DNA of 64,000 nt from contig CM059585.1 in assembly GCA_030407085.1 (NCBI GenBank), forward strand, positions 67,010,501 through 67,074,500. Reading direction: 5' to 3'. This document shows positions 33,603-45,195 of this stretch, piece by piece. The notes under the pieces were generated by a model that did not search any database, was not told the origin of the DNA, and saw nothing but the letters and a program-made list of their open reading frames with translations. The position numbers were made by a program, and so were the translations under genes. The DNA comes from Trichopria drosophilae. Its lineage: Eukaryota > Arthropoda > Insecta > Hymenoptera > Diapriidae. How positions within the stretch are numbered: the stretch's first letter is position 1; the number at the start of each line of letters is the position of its first letter.

Positions 33603-35604
33603 TCACTTGACGTGACGAGCGTTGTACACACATTCAGCACGAAGAAGTTTGGCTGCATAATCTTCGTTATTTTTTGACGTCTTGTGAAAATCCCAAATTT
33701 TAGAAAAATCATGGTGAGAGGATTCCACAGCCTGCTCTGAGAAAAATCCCAATCCCTTTTGGTATCGCTGACAAAAATGTGGTACATGTTCTATAATTCC
33801 ATGTAATTTTGGAGTCATACATATATCGGAATCCTTGAGACTTTGTTTAAAATTTGCAATGTATGATTGATAATTTGGATCAAGATGCTGGGAAAAACAT
33901 GCATCCACGACTTTTTTGAGGCAATCAAATATTGTAACATATTTTAGACAGTCGATCGGTGAGATTTGCCGCAAATAACTTACATTGCTAAGAAGCTTGG
34001 CACAAGCGTTTCCATTAAATGCAGCATTGCCATGTGTGATGTTTTTTTCTACATCAAAATTTAGACCAATTAAGACTTATATTACCGAAATTTTTGGCCA
34101 TGTGATTAGAAATGGTATTTACTGCTCCTAAGAGTAAATGAAGCTCTGGTGATGGTATGACATCAAGAATAAGAGTGTCGTCGTTGTTTTCATTCCAAAA
34201 AAGTGGATAATTTATACAATTTTTAAACAATTTAGCTTCAGAAGATTTATTTCCTTCTCTTGACCACTGTTCATAATTTGCAATGCAACTGCCAATAGTA
34301 CGGTACTCACCACATGAATCTAACGAATCTGACTTTTGATCACACCACGTACAGGGATGGGCGGAAGAATGCTGCATCAATCCTGTTATGATATTAGCAA
34401 GTTTAAGATCTGTTGCAACAAAATCTAAACATTCGTTAATATTCAATTCTTTCCATAATACTTCAACGTTTTTGTAATTCTCCTGTATATTTTTAGCCGT
34501 GGCGATTAAAAAAAGTTGTTTCACACCTGAATCCTTATAAAATTTTTTTAATGCGTTTTTATCTTTATCGGCATCACGATCATTGGCCTGAATTGACAAA
34601 CAAACTTTGAAAAATGAACCACCACCATCGAGTCCAATTTTGATTTTAAAGTCGGAAATTCCACGTTCTTGTGCGACGAAATCAACGAATTGTTTCAAGT
34701 TGTTACAAATAACTGCTACTGATTTGACTGGAGTTTCTTTATTTTTTAAGATGTGTACAAAATGAAATTCCTTGGTTTCAAAAAAATGGTCAAGTACATG
34801 ACTTTTTTTCTGTAACTTTTTTTCAGCACACGATTCGATACTTTTGCGATTTCCACTACTTCTACGAATTGTGGTAGCAAGCTTACATGTTTGATTGTCA
34901 CTTAAACCAAGTTCAATTTGAATATTACCTAACGTTTCTGCAGATATAAGTGTTTTTGATTGGTTAACAGGGTTGTAAACAATTTTCGATTCCTTTCCTT
35001 GTCTTGTCCGTAAAGACATCTCGACATTTTTTCTAGAACGTTTTGACTCCTCTTCGACAGTTAAATTTTCTTTTAAAATATCGATAACTAAGTGATCTTT
35101 CTGTTTCTCACTAAACTTGTCGTTGATAGCTTCCTGAAAATTTTTCTTCTTGCTTTTTGAATTACAATCGTGTCTTGTTCCCCTTCCAATCAAATTAAAA
35201 CATTTCGCGCATCGACGTTCGATCACCGTCTTACTTTTACAACTTTTCTTCATAGATTTTTTCAACAAGAAATTCTCTTGAGCAATAATATTATAATTCA
35301 ACAGAATTTCGCACAATTTACAACCACATGGTTCCTGAATAATAGCGGATCTAGTGATTATTGTCTTAATCGCAGAAAAATCTTTGTATTTGTCAGGAAT
35401 TTTAAGGTTTTCAATTTCCTGTCCAGCAAGTTTTTTGTAAAGTTTTCTCTTACAACTGCAACAGATAACAGCTGGAAATCGGCAATTGGATATGTCATTT
35501 TCAGAGCAAAATTTCGGAAACGATTCAATTATCTTATCCTTAAGAACATTTTTAATTTCAAAAATAAGAGTAACTTTTCTCAAGCAGAAGAAACATATCT
35601 TCAA
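33603..35604 (-). pseudogene. Unnamed zinc-finger / transposase-like family B, one frameshift
   Basis: A 516-residue frame (35604-34054) continues after a one-base shift near 34075 in a second frame that stays open to 33603, giving about 660 residues. The N-terminus is Cys-rich: CFFC (4-7), CCSC (48-51), CGCKLC (93-98) and RRCAKC...RHDC (131-147). The core contains GLDGGGSFFKVCL (D326), ATDLKLANIITGL (D399), then AHPCTWCD (C418, C421) and SPELHLLLGAVN. The C-terminal frame has PKLHGIIEHVPHFC and FFSEQAVESSHHDF, a candidate catalytic Glu. D...D...C-x2-C...E resembles RNase H-like transposases, but I cannot place it in a named superfamily. No TIR was found around it. Apart from the single frameshift it is well kept. 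Confidence 0.65.
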
Positions 35605-35939
35605 ACGATTTTCTTCATGTGTGCATAAATCCTTCTTTTTTTCCTTCCTTTAACAATTTTTCGCATTTTGAGTTTTAGAAAGTTATTTTATCGATAAAAA
35701 TGAAAACTATTCACAAGTAGTTCTTCTTCTATTATTAAAGAAATCTTCTTGTACTTAATGAAATGTACAAAAGTAATACATGATACGTTGACTTAGAAAC
35801 GTCATAACCTAAAAAGTAAATTTTCTTGAAACAAATAGTGAGGAATAAAATGGGACCTTACATTGAACTTCAATCAAGCTTCGTGATTTGATTTTTGACA
35901 CACACAAAATTATATCACTACTGTGTATTTTTTCTTCAC

Positions 35940-36400
35940 GCAAAAGCTGATTTTTTCATTTTTACTGGTTTTATACTGTTTTGACGGGTGGATTTGTTTT
36001 CAACTTTAAAAACAATTGAACTAACTTCCTGGCATCCCGAACTACTATTTACACAAAAAATGGAAGGTAGTAGCCAATATATAAGTACCACGTATTATTT
36101 TTCACGAAAACTTTATATTTTTCAATTTTTACTGGATTTATGCTGTTTTGACGAATGGGGCATTTGTTTTCGACTTTAAAAACGATTGAACTAACTTCCT
36201 AGCATCCCGAACTACCATTTGCAACAACAAAATTGAAGGTACTAGTCAATATACAAGTACCACGTATTTTTTTTCATGAAAAACCTGATTTTTTCAATTT
36301 TTATTGGTTTTATGGTATTTTAAGGGGTGGGGCATTTGTTTTCGATTTTAAAAACTATTGAACTGACTTCCTGGATCCTCGAACTAACATTTACAAAAAA
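35940..36400 (+). repeat. Tandem repeat, period about 170-172 bp, 2.7 copies
   Basis: The block ATTTGTTTTC-ACTTTAAAAAC-ATTGAACTAACTTCC begins at 35991, 36161 and 36333. The intervening TACCACGTATT and TTTTACTGG blocks also recur. Confidence 0.9.
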
Positions 36401-36499
36401 AAAATCAGAGGTGCCCGACAATTTGTACAAAACACCCTTCCCGGGAACCGTGCTACAGACAAAATGATACATGTCGTTCCAATCTCCGTAATGTCCACG

Positions 36500-37167
36500 A
36501 AAACCGATACTGTCTACTGACGCGCTCGTGATTGACAGTCTGACTAATTACGCGCTGAATTTTCTCTTTCCGCTAACGCATTGGCCGCATTTACAAAATC
36601 TTGATCTCGCCGATGGTAGTCCCACTGACGACATCACGATTCACGCACTTACCGGTGCGGATGTATATCCGTATCCGCTTCGCGACGGTATTAAACGCAG
36701 TAAAATAGACGAACCGGTTGCAGTGAATACTCTCTTCGGGTGGATTCTGCTGGGCCGCAGCTCTTCGAATGGCGCCAAATTCCCCGATTCATCATCAGTG
36801 CAAGTGACCCTGTGCATGCGGATCATGCACACAGCCTTGAGGAGCTAAACTCCTCCCTAGTCCATTTTTGGGAGACGGAGGAACTAAAACCGGCCGAAAT
36901 GATAACCGACGAAGACATGCTCTGTGAGCAACATTTCTTCACCTCGAATTCTCGCTTACCCTCCGGACAATATGTCGTTCGCATCCCTCTCAAGGATGCG
37001 AGTCGGGTCAAAATCGGCAACACTCGCGCTCGAGCGCTCCAATGCCTCCTTAGCATTGAACGGAGGCTCTCGTTTCGACCGGTAGAGAGCAATGGTTCTC
37101 TGAAATTGAAGGCAGCTAGGAATGCAATATTTCTATCTCACAGGTCCAATAGACTACCGTTTTGCTG
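36500..37167 (+). pseudogene. BEL/Pao retrotransposon pol fragment (protease end to RT start)
   Basis: Frame 36528-36848 contains WPHLQNLDLAD, IHALTGADVYPYPLRDGI and NTLFGWILLG, the aspartic-protease-adjacent block of BEL/Pao pol. After a frameshift near 36780-36850, frame 36740-37168 continues with SLEELNSSLVHFWETEE, CEQHFFTSNSRLPSGQYVVR and LLSIERRL, the linker before the BEL reverse transcriptase. The RT itself is absent: similarity stops by 37167, shortly before a LINE fragment. Truncated at both ends. Confidence 0.75.
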
Positions 37168-37313
37168 AAAACTGTCTCAAACTATATTAGCGATAATTTT
37201 TTGTCTTTGGTGACGATATACGCGCTAAAATTCGACCCGATCAAATTCGCTTATCCAATTTTTTATCCAAATTTCGATCTACGAAACGGCGCTAAACACA
37301 ATAATAACCATTA

Positions 37314-37606
37314 TTTATTTATTTATTTATTTAATAAAACTTTGGCTTGAAGTGTACCCTTCTTTGGCCAACTACATGTAGATATTACAAAGTATAAAAT
37401 AATAAGTGAAAAAAGAAAAGAGATACAATAATCAGAATTACAATGTACAGATATAAATGGTTAGAATTATTTAAGTATAAGCTAAAACACTGTAGGTGAC
37501 GCAATACTAACAATAAAAGTATAATGAAAATACAAATATTCACGTTACAATAGTAAATAGCGAACGGCCAGACGTGTCCAGCTCAAAAAGAAAACGCATG
37601 AGCTTC
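37314..37606 (-). mobile_element. 5'-truncated copy of the CR1-like LINE 3' end
   Basis: 37338-37606 is nearly identical to 38037-38306, the 3' end of the full LINE. It ends at 37314-37336 in a (TTTA)n tail (minus-strand TAAA repeats), the usual microsatellite tail of CR1-type elements. Only about 270 bp of the 3' end is present. Confidence 0.85.
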
Positions 37607-38037
37607 TACATAGAAACGGGGGTTTCGGCTATCTCCCGAAGTTTAACATTGCGCGGCTAACTCCAGTTGACTCTTGTATCACCTGATTAAAAGCGAAAGT
37701 GAACTCATTGATATCTTTGTCCCATTGCCGATTACCTTCTTCGATAAAAGCCATAACCATTGTTTTAACGGTACGATTAGTCCGCTCAACCGGATTAGCT
37801 TGAGGATGAGAAACGGGATTCGCTTGAGGATGATAAACCGGATTAACTTGAGGATGATAAACCGGATTTCTTGAAAACTCTATACCGTATTCTCCCAAAA
37901 AGGTTTTAACGTCATTATTCCAGAATTCAGGACCATTATCCGAATGGAAGATTGTGGTGCCCCAACGCGTAATGATATTCGTTCCGTAAAAGCCTCAATA
38001 ACAGTATAAATACTTATAGCGTAGGTCGATGTAAATA
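37607..38037 (-). pseudogene. Ty3/Gypsy integrase fragment (copy 1)
   Basis: The minus-strand frame carries the end of the integrase core. A tripled Asn-Pro-Val-Tyr-His-Pro-Gln unit (a 30-bp tandem expansion, about 37790-37870) is followed by NPVERTNRTVKTM with the catalytic Glu, and ends in FNQVIQESTGVS. It is almost identical to 44136-44568, including the expansion, so one duplication event followed the expansion. A full-length LINE is joined at 38037 inside the integrase, with no further Gypsy sequence beyond it. Confidence 0.8.
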
Positions 38038-38240
38038 AAACTTTGGCTTGAAGTGTACCCTTCTTTGGCCAACTACATGTAGATATTACAAAGTATAAAA
38101 TAATAAGTGAAAAAAGAAAAGAGATACAATAATCAGAATTACAATGTACAGATATAAATGGTTAGAATTATTTAAGTATAAGCTAAAACACTGTAGGTGA
38201 CGCAATACTAACAATAAAAGTATAATGAAAATACAAATAT

Positions 38241-41139
38241 TCACGTTACAATAGTAAATAGCGAACGGCCAGACGTGTCCAGCTCAAAAAGAAAACGCAT
38301 GAGCTTGGTATTAAAGGCACCGATGCTGACGCACTTTTTAAGCTCAAATGGTAGAGCATTCCACAGTCTGATGGAGGTAACGTAGAATGAGTTGGCATAA
38401 GTCTCTGTCCTGTACTTAGGGATTATGAGATCATTAGAGCCCGTTCTAGGTTGACGGTCATATTTATTATGACGCCATACATATTGATTATAGAGATAGG
38501 TGGGGGTGCCAGTTTTGAAGACGCTAAAGACTACCATCCCGATAAAATACAAGCGTCTTGACGCTGCAGTGAGCCAACCAAGCTTAGTTCTGTACGGGGT
38601 GATATGATCACTACGACGAAGACAAAATATAAATCGAATGCCTACATTGAGCAACCGCTCAACTCTCGTTTTTTGAGTGGTATTAAGGTCATTGTAGACG
38701 GAGCAACAATAGTCTAAGTAGGGCATAATTAGCGAAGAAATAAGCTGTTTGCGTAGATCGAGAGGCAGCGCACTCTGATTAGCTCTTAGCTGCCGAGTAA
38801 TGCAGTATACTTTCTTAGAGATATGCGTTATATGCTCGTTCCAGGAAAGAGTAGAGTCAATAATAACCCCTAAATTCTTTGTCGATTTTACCCATGGAAT
38901 AGGACGCCCACGAATAGATATGGCTGTCAAGGTAGTTAAATCATAGTTGATGTAGTACGAGCTACCCACTAGCATTGCTTTGGTCTTCTCAAAGTTGATC
39001 ATAAGCTTGTTCTCCGCAGCCCAGTCACAAAACCGCTCGGCATCTGTTGCTATACGCAAAATCGCACTGTTGATCTCAGAAGGACGACATTTAAGGAATA
39101 TTTGCGTATCATCTGCATATATCATGTGGCATGAATGCTGAAGTACCCCAGGTAAATCATTAATAAATATAGAGAAAAGCAGCGGTCCAAGAACAGAGCC
39201 CTGTGGCACTCCGCCATTGGTTGGCAACCACGGAGATAACTTACCATCATAGCCCAAAACAGCTTGAGAACGCCCCGACAAATAGGACATAATCCAAGCA
39301 AGAGCCAAGCTAGAGAAGTTTGCCGACTTCATTTTCTTGGCAAGTAGTTCATGATCTACGAGATCGAATGCCTTACTAAAGTCGAATAAGATAATAATGA
39401 CAATCATTCTTTCGTCAATGGCCATGCGACAATAATCGGTAACCATAAGCAGGGCTGTTTGCGTACTATAGCCTCTTCGAAAACCAGACTGATGAGAGTC
39501 TAGCCAATTTGTCTTGATTAAGAAAACAGTAATCTGATTATAAGCAAGGCGTTCTACAAGTTTTGAGAGTGCGCAAAGAATAGCAATCAAACGATAGTCG
39601 AAGGGTCCAGTAGGGTTCCTCACCTTACTTAAGGGAATTAATATTGTTTTCTTCCAGTCTGTGGGAGAGTGGCGGTATTGAACGAGAGGTTTATAAGATC
39701 AACCAAATGTGAGGCAATTGCAGGAAAAGCTTTGACCAAAAAACTCAGAGGGATGTCATCCGTACCTCTCGCCTCTGATTTTGACATTGCATGGCATTCA
39801 GCGAGATCTAAAATACTAATATTCGAAAAATAAAAGTCGTCGTCCTTAAATTCGCTAGCACAGAACGATTTAAGAAAATTAGGATGTATGGTATTGCGCT
39901 GCGAAGTTAAAGAGGCATGATGCAAATTAATTTCATGAGCAGTGCAACACAGGGAAGACTTGTTATTCGCTTTTGAGACCAGGCCGAGCTTACGCATCTC
40001 TCTCCATACTAGTTTCGAGTTTGTTAGCCCAGATAAACGGTGTTGATAATAATTATCTCGAGCTTTTCTCCATGCCAATTTATTTTTCTTGTTTAGTTGA
40101 AGTAAACGAGATTTAACAGTAGGATCCAGCGTTCTACGATAAACTCTAAGCGTTGAGTCGCGTTCATGCTTTAATTCACGTAGTTCATGAGTAAGCCACG
40201 GCGCCGGTTTATTTGTAGGTGTAAAAGTAATTCTAGGGGCGTGGACATCAAAAACGTTAGATATCCTCGAGGAAATGGTATTGCATAAGATGTTAATATC
40301 AGTGGTACTTGTTGTCGCTTGTCCGAATTCGTTCCAGTTGTACGCTTCAAGATCGTTGAGCATTTGCAAACTGTTAAAATTTCTATAGTCCCTACAGGTA
40401 ATTGATTTTACAGGAGATTCCACAAGTAATTGATATTCAATAGCAATCAATCATGTCCGTAGATGAATGGTAGATTGTCCTGATGATTACTCATTAAGTT
40501 ACAAGAATCATCTACTAAGCAGTGATCAATCCATGAGTCGGCTGTAGAACTGTGGAATGTATTCGAATATGGAACAATGTAAAGACTATTCTCAGAAGCA
40601 AATTGTTTTAGGTAGGAAGAATCAGCGTATTCACGATTTAGGTTGATATTAAAGTCTCCCATAATGATGATTCGCTCATAGCCTGCACTCATTCTCTGAA
40701 AACATTCATCAAACGTTTGTAAAGTTTTTCTTGGTGGACGGTAGAGAACTGCAACTAAAATATTAGGCTGACCCGTCATCTTGACTTCCAAAAAGATAAA
40801 TTCAGCGGATAATGACGACTGACTATCAGATGTTACTAGGATTTTAAATTTGAGACAATTATGTACATATATCGCCACACCACCACCCATTCCATATCCA
40901 CGATCGTTGCGTATCAAAGAGTAATTGTCTAGAGCCAAAATATCACTACGGAAATTATCCCTAAGCCAGGTTTCAGACATTAGTATCATGTGAAAAAAAT
41001 TAGACCGAAAGTAGTCACGCAACTCATTTAATTTATTTCTCGCGAGCAGTGATTGCACATTAATATGACAGACTGAAAGATTATTTAAATTTGTAGTGTA
41101 ATTCGTGTTAAACGCAGAATAATTCGAGAGAGTTGACAT
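38241..41139 (-). pseudogene. LINE ORF2: APE endonuclease and reverse transcriptase, two frameshifts
   Basis: Three consecutive frames cover the protein. Frame 41139-40447 is the apurinic-type endonuclease (CHINVQSL, SETWL, GGGVAIY, GDFNINL, SWIDHCLV). Frame 40450-39638 is the linker and start of the RT. Frame 39623-38241 holds the RT core: SGFRRGYST, motif A LFDFSKAFD (D81), motif B GGVPQGSVLGPLLFSIF, and motif C IYADD (169-172), all intact, followed by the thumb and tail. The shifts are a missing base near 40450 and another single-base change near 39665. All catalytic residues survive, so the copy is young. The layout fits the CR1 group; the exact clade is not certain. Confidence 0.88.
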
Positions 41140-41202
41140 CGTGGAAGTAGAAGGTCCGAAGTCAGACGATTGAGGATTGAGGCCCGATGGCGACAGTTGG
41201 CG

Positions 41203-42168
41203 TCATTTTTTTATTTGTTCAAGATCTTCCGTAGTTGCAATCTCAACAACAGGAGCACCTTTAGATGGACGATAGCATACTACTCCGCGGAACACGTACA
41301 CCATTTTGTTTTTGTCACCCTTTATGAGCGAGCGAGCACGTTTCAAGAGGTCTAAGGTTTCAGCAGGCAAATGTTCATTGATATAAAACCGTGACTCTGG
41401 TAAGGAGTTGTCAATGTCAGAGACATTGATCAGTTTCCGTTGACGCATTCCTTGAATAAATTTAGTCCGTATTTGGGGATTTGAGAAACGAGCTAAGATA
41501 GTGGGTGGACGTGCCGGCTGATTCAGTTCATTGTTTTGAGATGTACTTGGTCTTGTTACTGCTCGCGGATCTAATCTAATAATTGACAACACATCACGAT
41601 CTTCCAGCACTATTTTTAGGACCTCAGCAATTTTTGAGATTGTATTTCGCAAATTTTCACTAGAATGTTCAGGAAAATTAGAGATTACAAGATCACAATT
41701 TCGATTTTCATATCCACTTTTAAATCGGTCTAGTAATTGACAACGTGACGATAATTGTAAATTATTAATAGCCTTTTCCATTTCTGACATTTTGCCTTGC
41801 ATACTTAGAAGTTTATCAAGTTTCTCGTTAGTCATTTGATTTTGTTTTTCATGAATTTTATTTTGTTTCTCTTGAATTTCAATATAATTTTTGAACCAAG
41901 TGGGAGCGTCGGCAAGCGATTCCGTAGTCTCATTGGATTCAGCCGATGACATACTATTCGAACGGAGTATACGCGCTGGGGCGACTAGAGGTTCGCCGGT
42001 ACGTTTCTGATATTTACGTTTAGCTAAGCAACAAACAAGCGCATCATCTTTGGTATGTGCACTACTACCAGGAATACAATGTGAATGATATGTAGCTTTA
42101 CAAACTACACATACAACACGATCTTTTTCGTCGACGTCAATTTTACAAGTTGCGCACGATACTTTCAT
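41203..42168 (-). CDS. LINE ORF1 protein with PHD-like zinc finger
   Basis: A 321-residue protein, expected to be the RNA-binding chaperone of the LINE particle. The N-terminus has C5-x2-C8...C20-x2-C23...H28-x2-C31, a PHD-finger pattern as in ORF1 of many CR1-group elements. Residues about 95-140 (KQNKIHEKQNQMTNEKLDKL and following) form a coiled coil for oligomerisation. A C-terminal domain (about 160-310) contains DRDVLSIIRLDPR and PAETLDLLKRARSL, an RRM-like or FYxD-type nucleic-acid-binding region. The start is the first ATG before the finger. The frame is open, and ORF2 follows in the same direction after about 60 bp. Confidence 0.82.
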   Translation of the reverse strand: MKVSCATCKIDVDEKDRVVCVVCKATYHSHCIPGSSAHTKDDALVCCLAKRKYQKRTGEPLVAPARILRSNSMSSAESNETTESLADAPTWFKNYIEIQEKQNKIHEKQNQMTNEKLDKLLSMQGKMSEMEKAINNLQLSSRCQLLDRFKSGYENRNCDLVISNFPEHSSENLRNTISKIAEVLKIVLEDRDVLSIIRLDPRAVTRPSTSQNNELNQPARPPTILARFSNPQIRTKFIQGMRQRKLINVSDIDNSLPESRFYINEHLPAETLDLLKRARSLIKGDKNKMVYVFRGVVCYRPSKGAPVVEIATTEDLEQIKK

Positions 42169-42430
42169 GATATCGATAAGAGAAATTAAATAATTAAATT
42201 AAAATAATTACTACGATCAGCCCAATAATTAGACAAATTAATAAATTACACTTATAATTTCGAGTCGAAGCGGACTAACGACAGCTGATACGAGTGACCG
42301 TACACGCGAATTACAGAAAACTTGTAGTGGCAAGAGGGGAAAGTGTCGCGCTCAAGGCAATTATGATTGCGCGATGAGAACTAAAGAGGATATAGACTCA
42401 CCGTTAAGGGTCTGTGAGCGTACACACCAA

Positions 42431-44130
42431 CAGGCGACGAGTTAATGTGCGTAAAGTTGTCAGTTTCAATTCCCGATACACTTAAAATATATCTAATATC
42501 TAATATTCAAATTCACATAAAAATATTCCCTCATCACACTTCGCTACAAGCAAGCAGGCAGATGAATAATAATCTTGAAGATATTCTGAGTATTAGTTGC
42601 AAATCCGAATAGGTTGACAGCTCACAAAGGAATACAGGTATCTGCACTTTTTACACCTGATAATTGACTCGGACAGACACTAGTCATACATGAGTAGAAT
42701 CCGAGTCTTTCCAGAGATGCTGCAGGCTCAGTAGCGTTCCGCTAGCGATAGATATGTCTTCGTCCAAGTATATGTGTCAGTTACGACTCGGTTAAATATA
42801 GTGCATAACGCACACACTGTTCCGGCGAAGTGTTGAACGGCTGCTTGTAAACAAAGCGTATCGATGAGCACTACTACACACCTGTTTAGCGATGACCGTG
42901 TAAGGCTGACGTCACGAAAAACAAAGAACGTGGTAACGACCGGTGAAATGTTGTATTTGTCATTTGAGGCAATTTTCACAGTAAAATTTCCAAGGCAATT
43001 TTTTCCGGAACTAAGACTCGGAGGGTACTGATACTCAACGAGCAGCGGCCGAGTCGCTCCGGGGATACGTCACTGCAAATACAGACTCCCACAGATGGAT
43101 TAAGTAAAAATAATTTGGACAATTATATGGAGCAAAGAGAACGTGACTGCTCTACTCACCGGCACTATTATATGTGCTCGAAGCGATATAGTATATCACT
43201 CGAAGCGAACGCTAAAATTAAATCGGACTTCAACCGTCATACCGACATACGTAAGGAGAAACCGGAAGAGGAAAATTCTAGACAGAGAATGGAGTGGGAG
43301 TAAGTCAGCGGGGTCGTAAAAGATCTAAATGAATAAATAGGCGTATTTTTTTATTCAGTTCTAATTTTGGATTTAAATTGCCTTTTGGAATCAATTTTTG
43401 TTTTCGATTAAGTCATTGAAGTGAAAAGTGTCGCAAAAGAAGAAATAGTAAACAAGTTCGGGGAACCGAGAGAAAAGGTTGTCAGTAAAGCAAGGTGTAT
43501 TTATTTATTATGGTTTGATACGTGTACGGACTGTGTGAACAAATTATTATATGTATATACAACTAATCGAGTAGGTATATCTTGTGAAAAGAATTTGAAA
43601 GAGACTGTACTGTATTTAGAATGTAAATGTGGACGTGTTTAAATTTAGTTAAAGAGTATCTAGAAGTTTGAATAATGTAAAAACTAGGTAAATAGTTAGA
43701 ATTTAGTTGAAAATAGCAAAATGTTAATGAAAAACTGGTCATAAATTAAATTACACTGCCGCTAATGTGCGAGGTTAAAATGTTAAGGGAGAGGGGCCCT
43801 TTGCCCCCCTCATGCAATACCTACGGATCAATGCATTAATAAATATAATAATATAATATTATTGCCTGGTCTAAGTAATATTTGAAGTTCATTTTTTAAT
43901 TGAAATTATTCATTATACACATAATCGGTGCAATTATTACTTGCATGCAATTACACTTAGCTTAGTTGTTTAGTTCATGTGATTGAAATGTAGGCAATGT
44001 GCGATGAGCATAATTTGTTAAAAATATGTGTGATCAGAACAAGAATACCACTTACATTCCAGTTAGGCTACCCCATTTGTATTTGGACTCTAAGCGGATC
44101 ACCTGACTGGAAACCGATTCCGTTCCTGTA
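42431..44130. other. No supported gene
   Basis: Small frames at 43115-43303 and 43421-43642 have no recognised product. A C/G dyad near 43785-43820 (GAGGGGCCCTTTGCCCCCCTC) is the only notable structure. Confidence 0.4.
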
Positions 44131-44135
44131 CGCGT

Positions 44136-44600
44136 CTACATAGAAACGGAGGTTTCGGCTATCTCCCGAAGTTTAACATTGCGCGGCTAACTCCAGTTGA
44201 CTCTTGTATCACCTGATTAAAAGCGAAAGTGAACTCATTGATATCTTTGTCCCATTGCCGATTACCTTCTTCGATAAAAGCCATAACCATTGTTTTAACG
44301 GTACGATTAGTCCGCTCAACCGGATTAGCTTGAGGATGAGAAACGGGATTCGCTTGAGGATGATAAACCGGATTAACTCGAGGATGATAAACCGGATTTC
44401 TTGAAAACTCTATACCGTATTCTCCCAAAAAGGTTTTAACGTCATTATTCCAGAATTCAGGACCATTATCCGAATGGAAGATTGTGGTGCCCCAACGCGT
44501 AATGATATTCGTTCCGTAAAAGCCTCAATAACAGTATAAATACTTATAGCGTAGGTCGATGTAAATAAAATTTAGATGATGGCTTATGCCCCACGAATAT
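44136..44600 (-). pseudogene. Ty3/Gypsy integrase fragment (copy 2)
   Basis: Same segment as 37607-38037 but continuing further toward the N-terminus. The integrase core with HSDNGPEFWNN (second catalytic Asp) can be read upstream of the tripled NPVYHPQ unit, and NPVERTNR holds the catalytic Glu. One Gln codon of the tripled unit is Arg here. The frame is broken upstream. It belongs to the Gypsy pol read from 48360 down to this point. Confidence 0.8.
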
Positions 44601-44655
44601 TTTTGTTGGTAAAAAAACGAAACCTCTACGTTCCGATCGACTCGTGACCGTCTTC

Positions 44656-44930
44656 AAGAGGAATATCTGTATCTTAAATGGGTCTACTATTTATTTGTAT
44701 TTGTTATTCATTCCTTTGCGAAAAACAATTTTTCAAACGATCAATAATATCCTCCTACGTTTCGAATAAGCGAAACGACTCTTCAACGGCATTTAAAGGT
44801 TGTTTTTGTAATTTTATATGTATAGATTCAGATATTCTTTTATTGTTTGAAAAATGGTTTTTCGCAAGCGAATGAACAACAAATACAAATAAATAGGACA
44901 TCCATTTAAGATACAGATATTCCTCCTGAA
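44656..44930. repeat. Fold-back repeat, arms of about 85 bp
   Basis: GAGGAATATCTGTATCTTAAATGG at 44658 is mirrored by CCATTTAAGATACAGATATTCCTC ending near 44927, and the AAATACAAATAAATAG and TTTCGCAA blocks pair as well. The centre, near 44793, contains CGTTTCG...CGAAACG. Confidence 0.8.
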
Positions 44931-45104
44931 AGATGGGATTATCCTATCTTTATCCGAGATAAGACCCACGATGTACCGACCGCGGATAAGAAAGCTGACG
45001 ATACCAATAACTGCCGACGGGGGTCGGCAGCGGTCCCAAATTCGTACATTCGCCCAGCAAGGTTCCCTGGTTATTACAAACACTGGACGTAAGCAGAGAA
45101 AATT

Positions 45105-45195
45105 GCGCGGACGGGGATTCAAACTCGGGACCTTCGCGACGCTAAGATCGTGCGAACTAAGCCTAACGTCTTAGCCCGCACGACCATCTCGCCGC
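45105..45195 (-). repeat. tRNA-derived repeat head (Leu/Ser-like), in Gypsy RNase H
   Basis: On the minus strand it begins GCGGCGAGATGGTCGTGCGGGC, with an A-box-like TGGTCGTGCGG. It has a long middle and GGTCCCGAGTTTGAATCC, a B-box-like T arm. Only four acceptor pairs form, so it is a tRNA-derived repeat, not a functional tRNA. The tail region 44930-45104 probably belongs to it. It interrupts the Gypsy RNase H frame at about 45196. Confidence 0.55.

Larger units (their letters stand above)
38038..42430 (-). mobile_element. CR1-like LINE, nearly full length
   Basis: A non-LTR retrotransposon on the minus strand: 5' leader (about 42430-42169), ORF1 (42168-41203), endonuclease and reverse transcriptase (41139-38241), and a 200-bp 3' region ending at 38038. 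The junction lies in a Gypsy integrase; the uninterrupted site can be seen at about 44572. ORF1 is open, but the pol has two frameshifts. The 5' end is approximate. Confidence 0.85.

Noticed and set aside
45105..45195. Functional tRNA gene
   Set aside because: Only four acceptor pairs form and the anticodon arm is poor; better seen as a tRNA-derived repeat.
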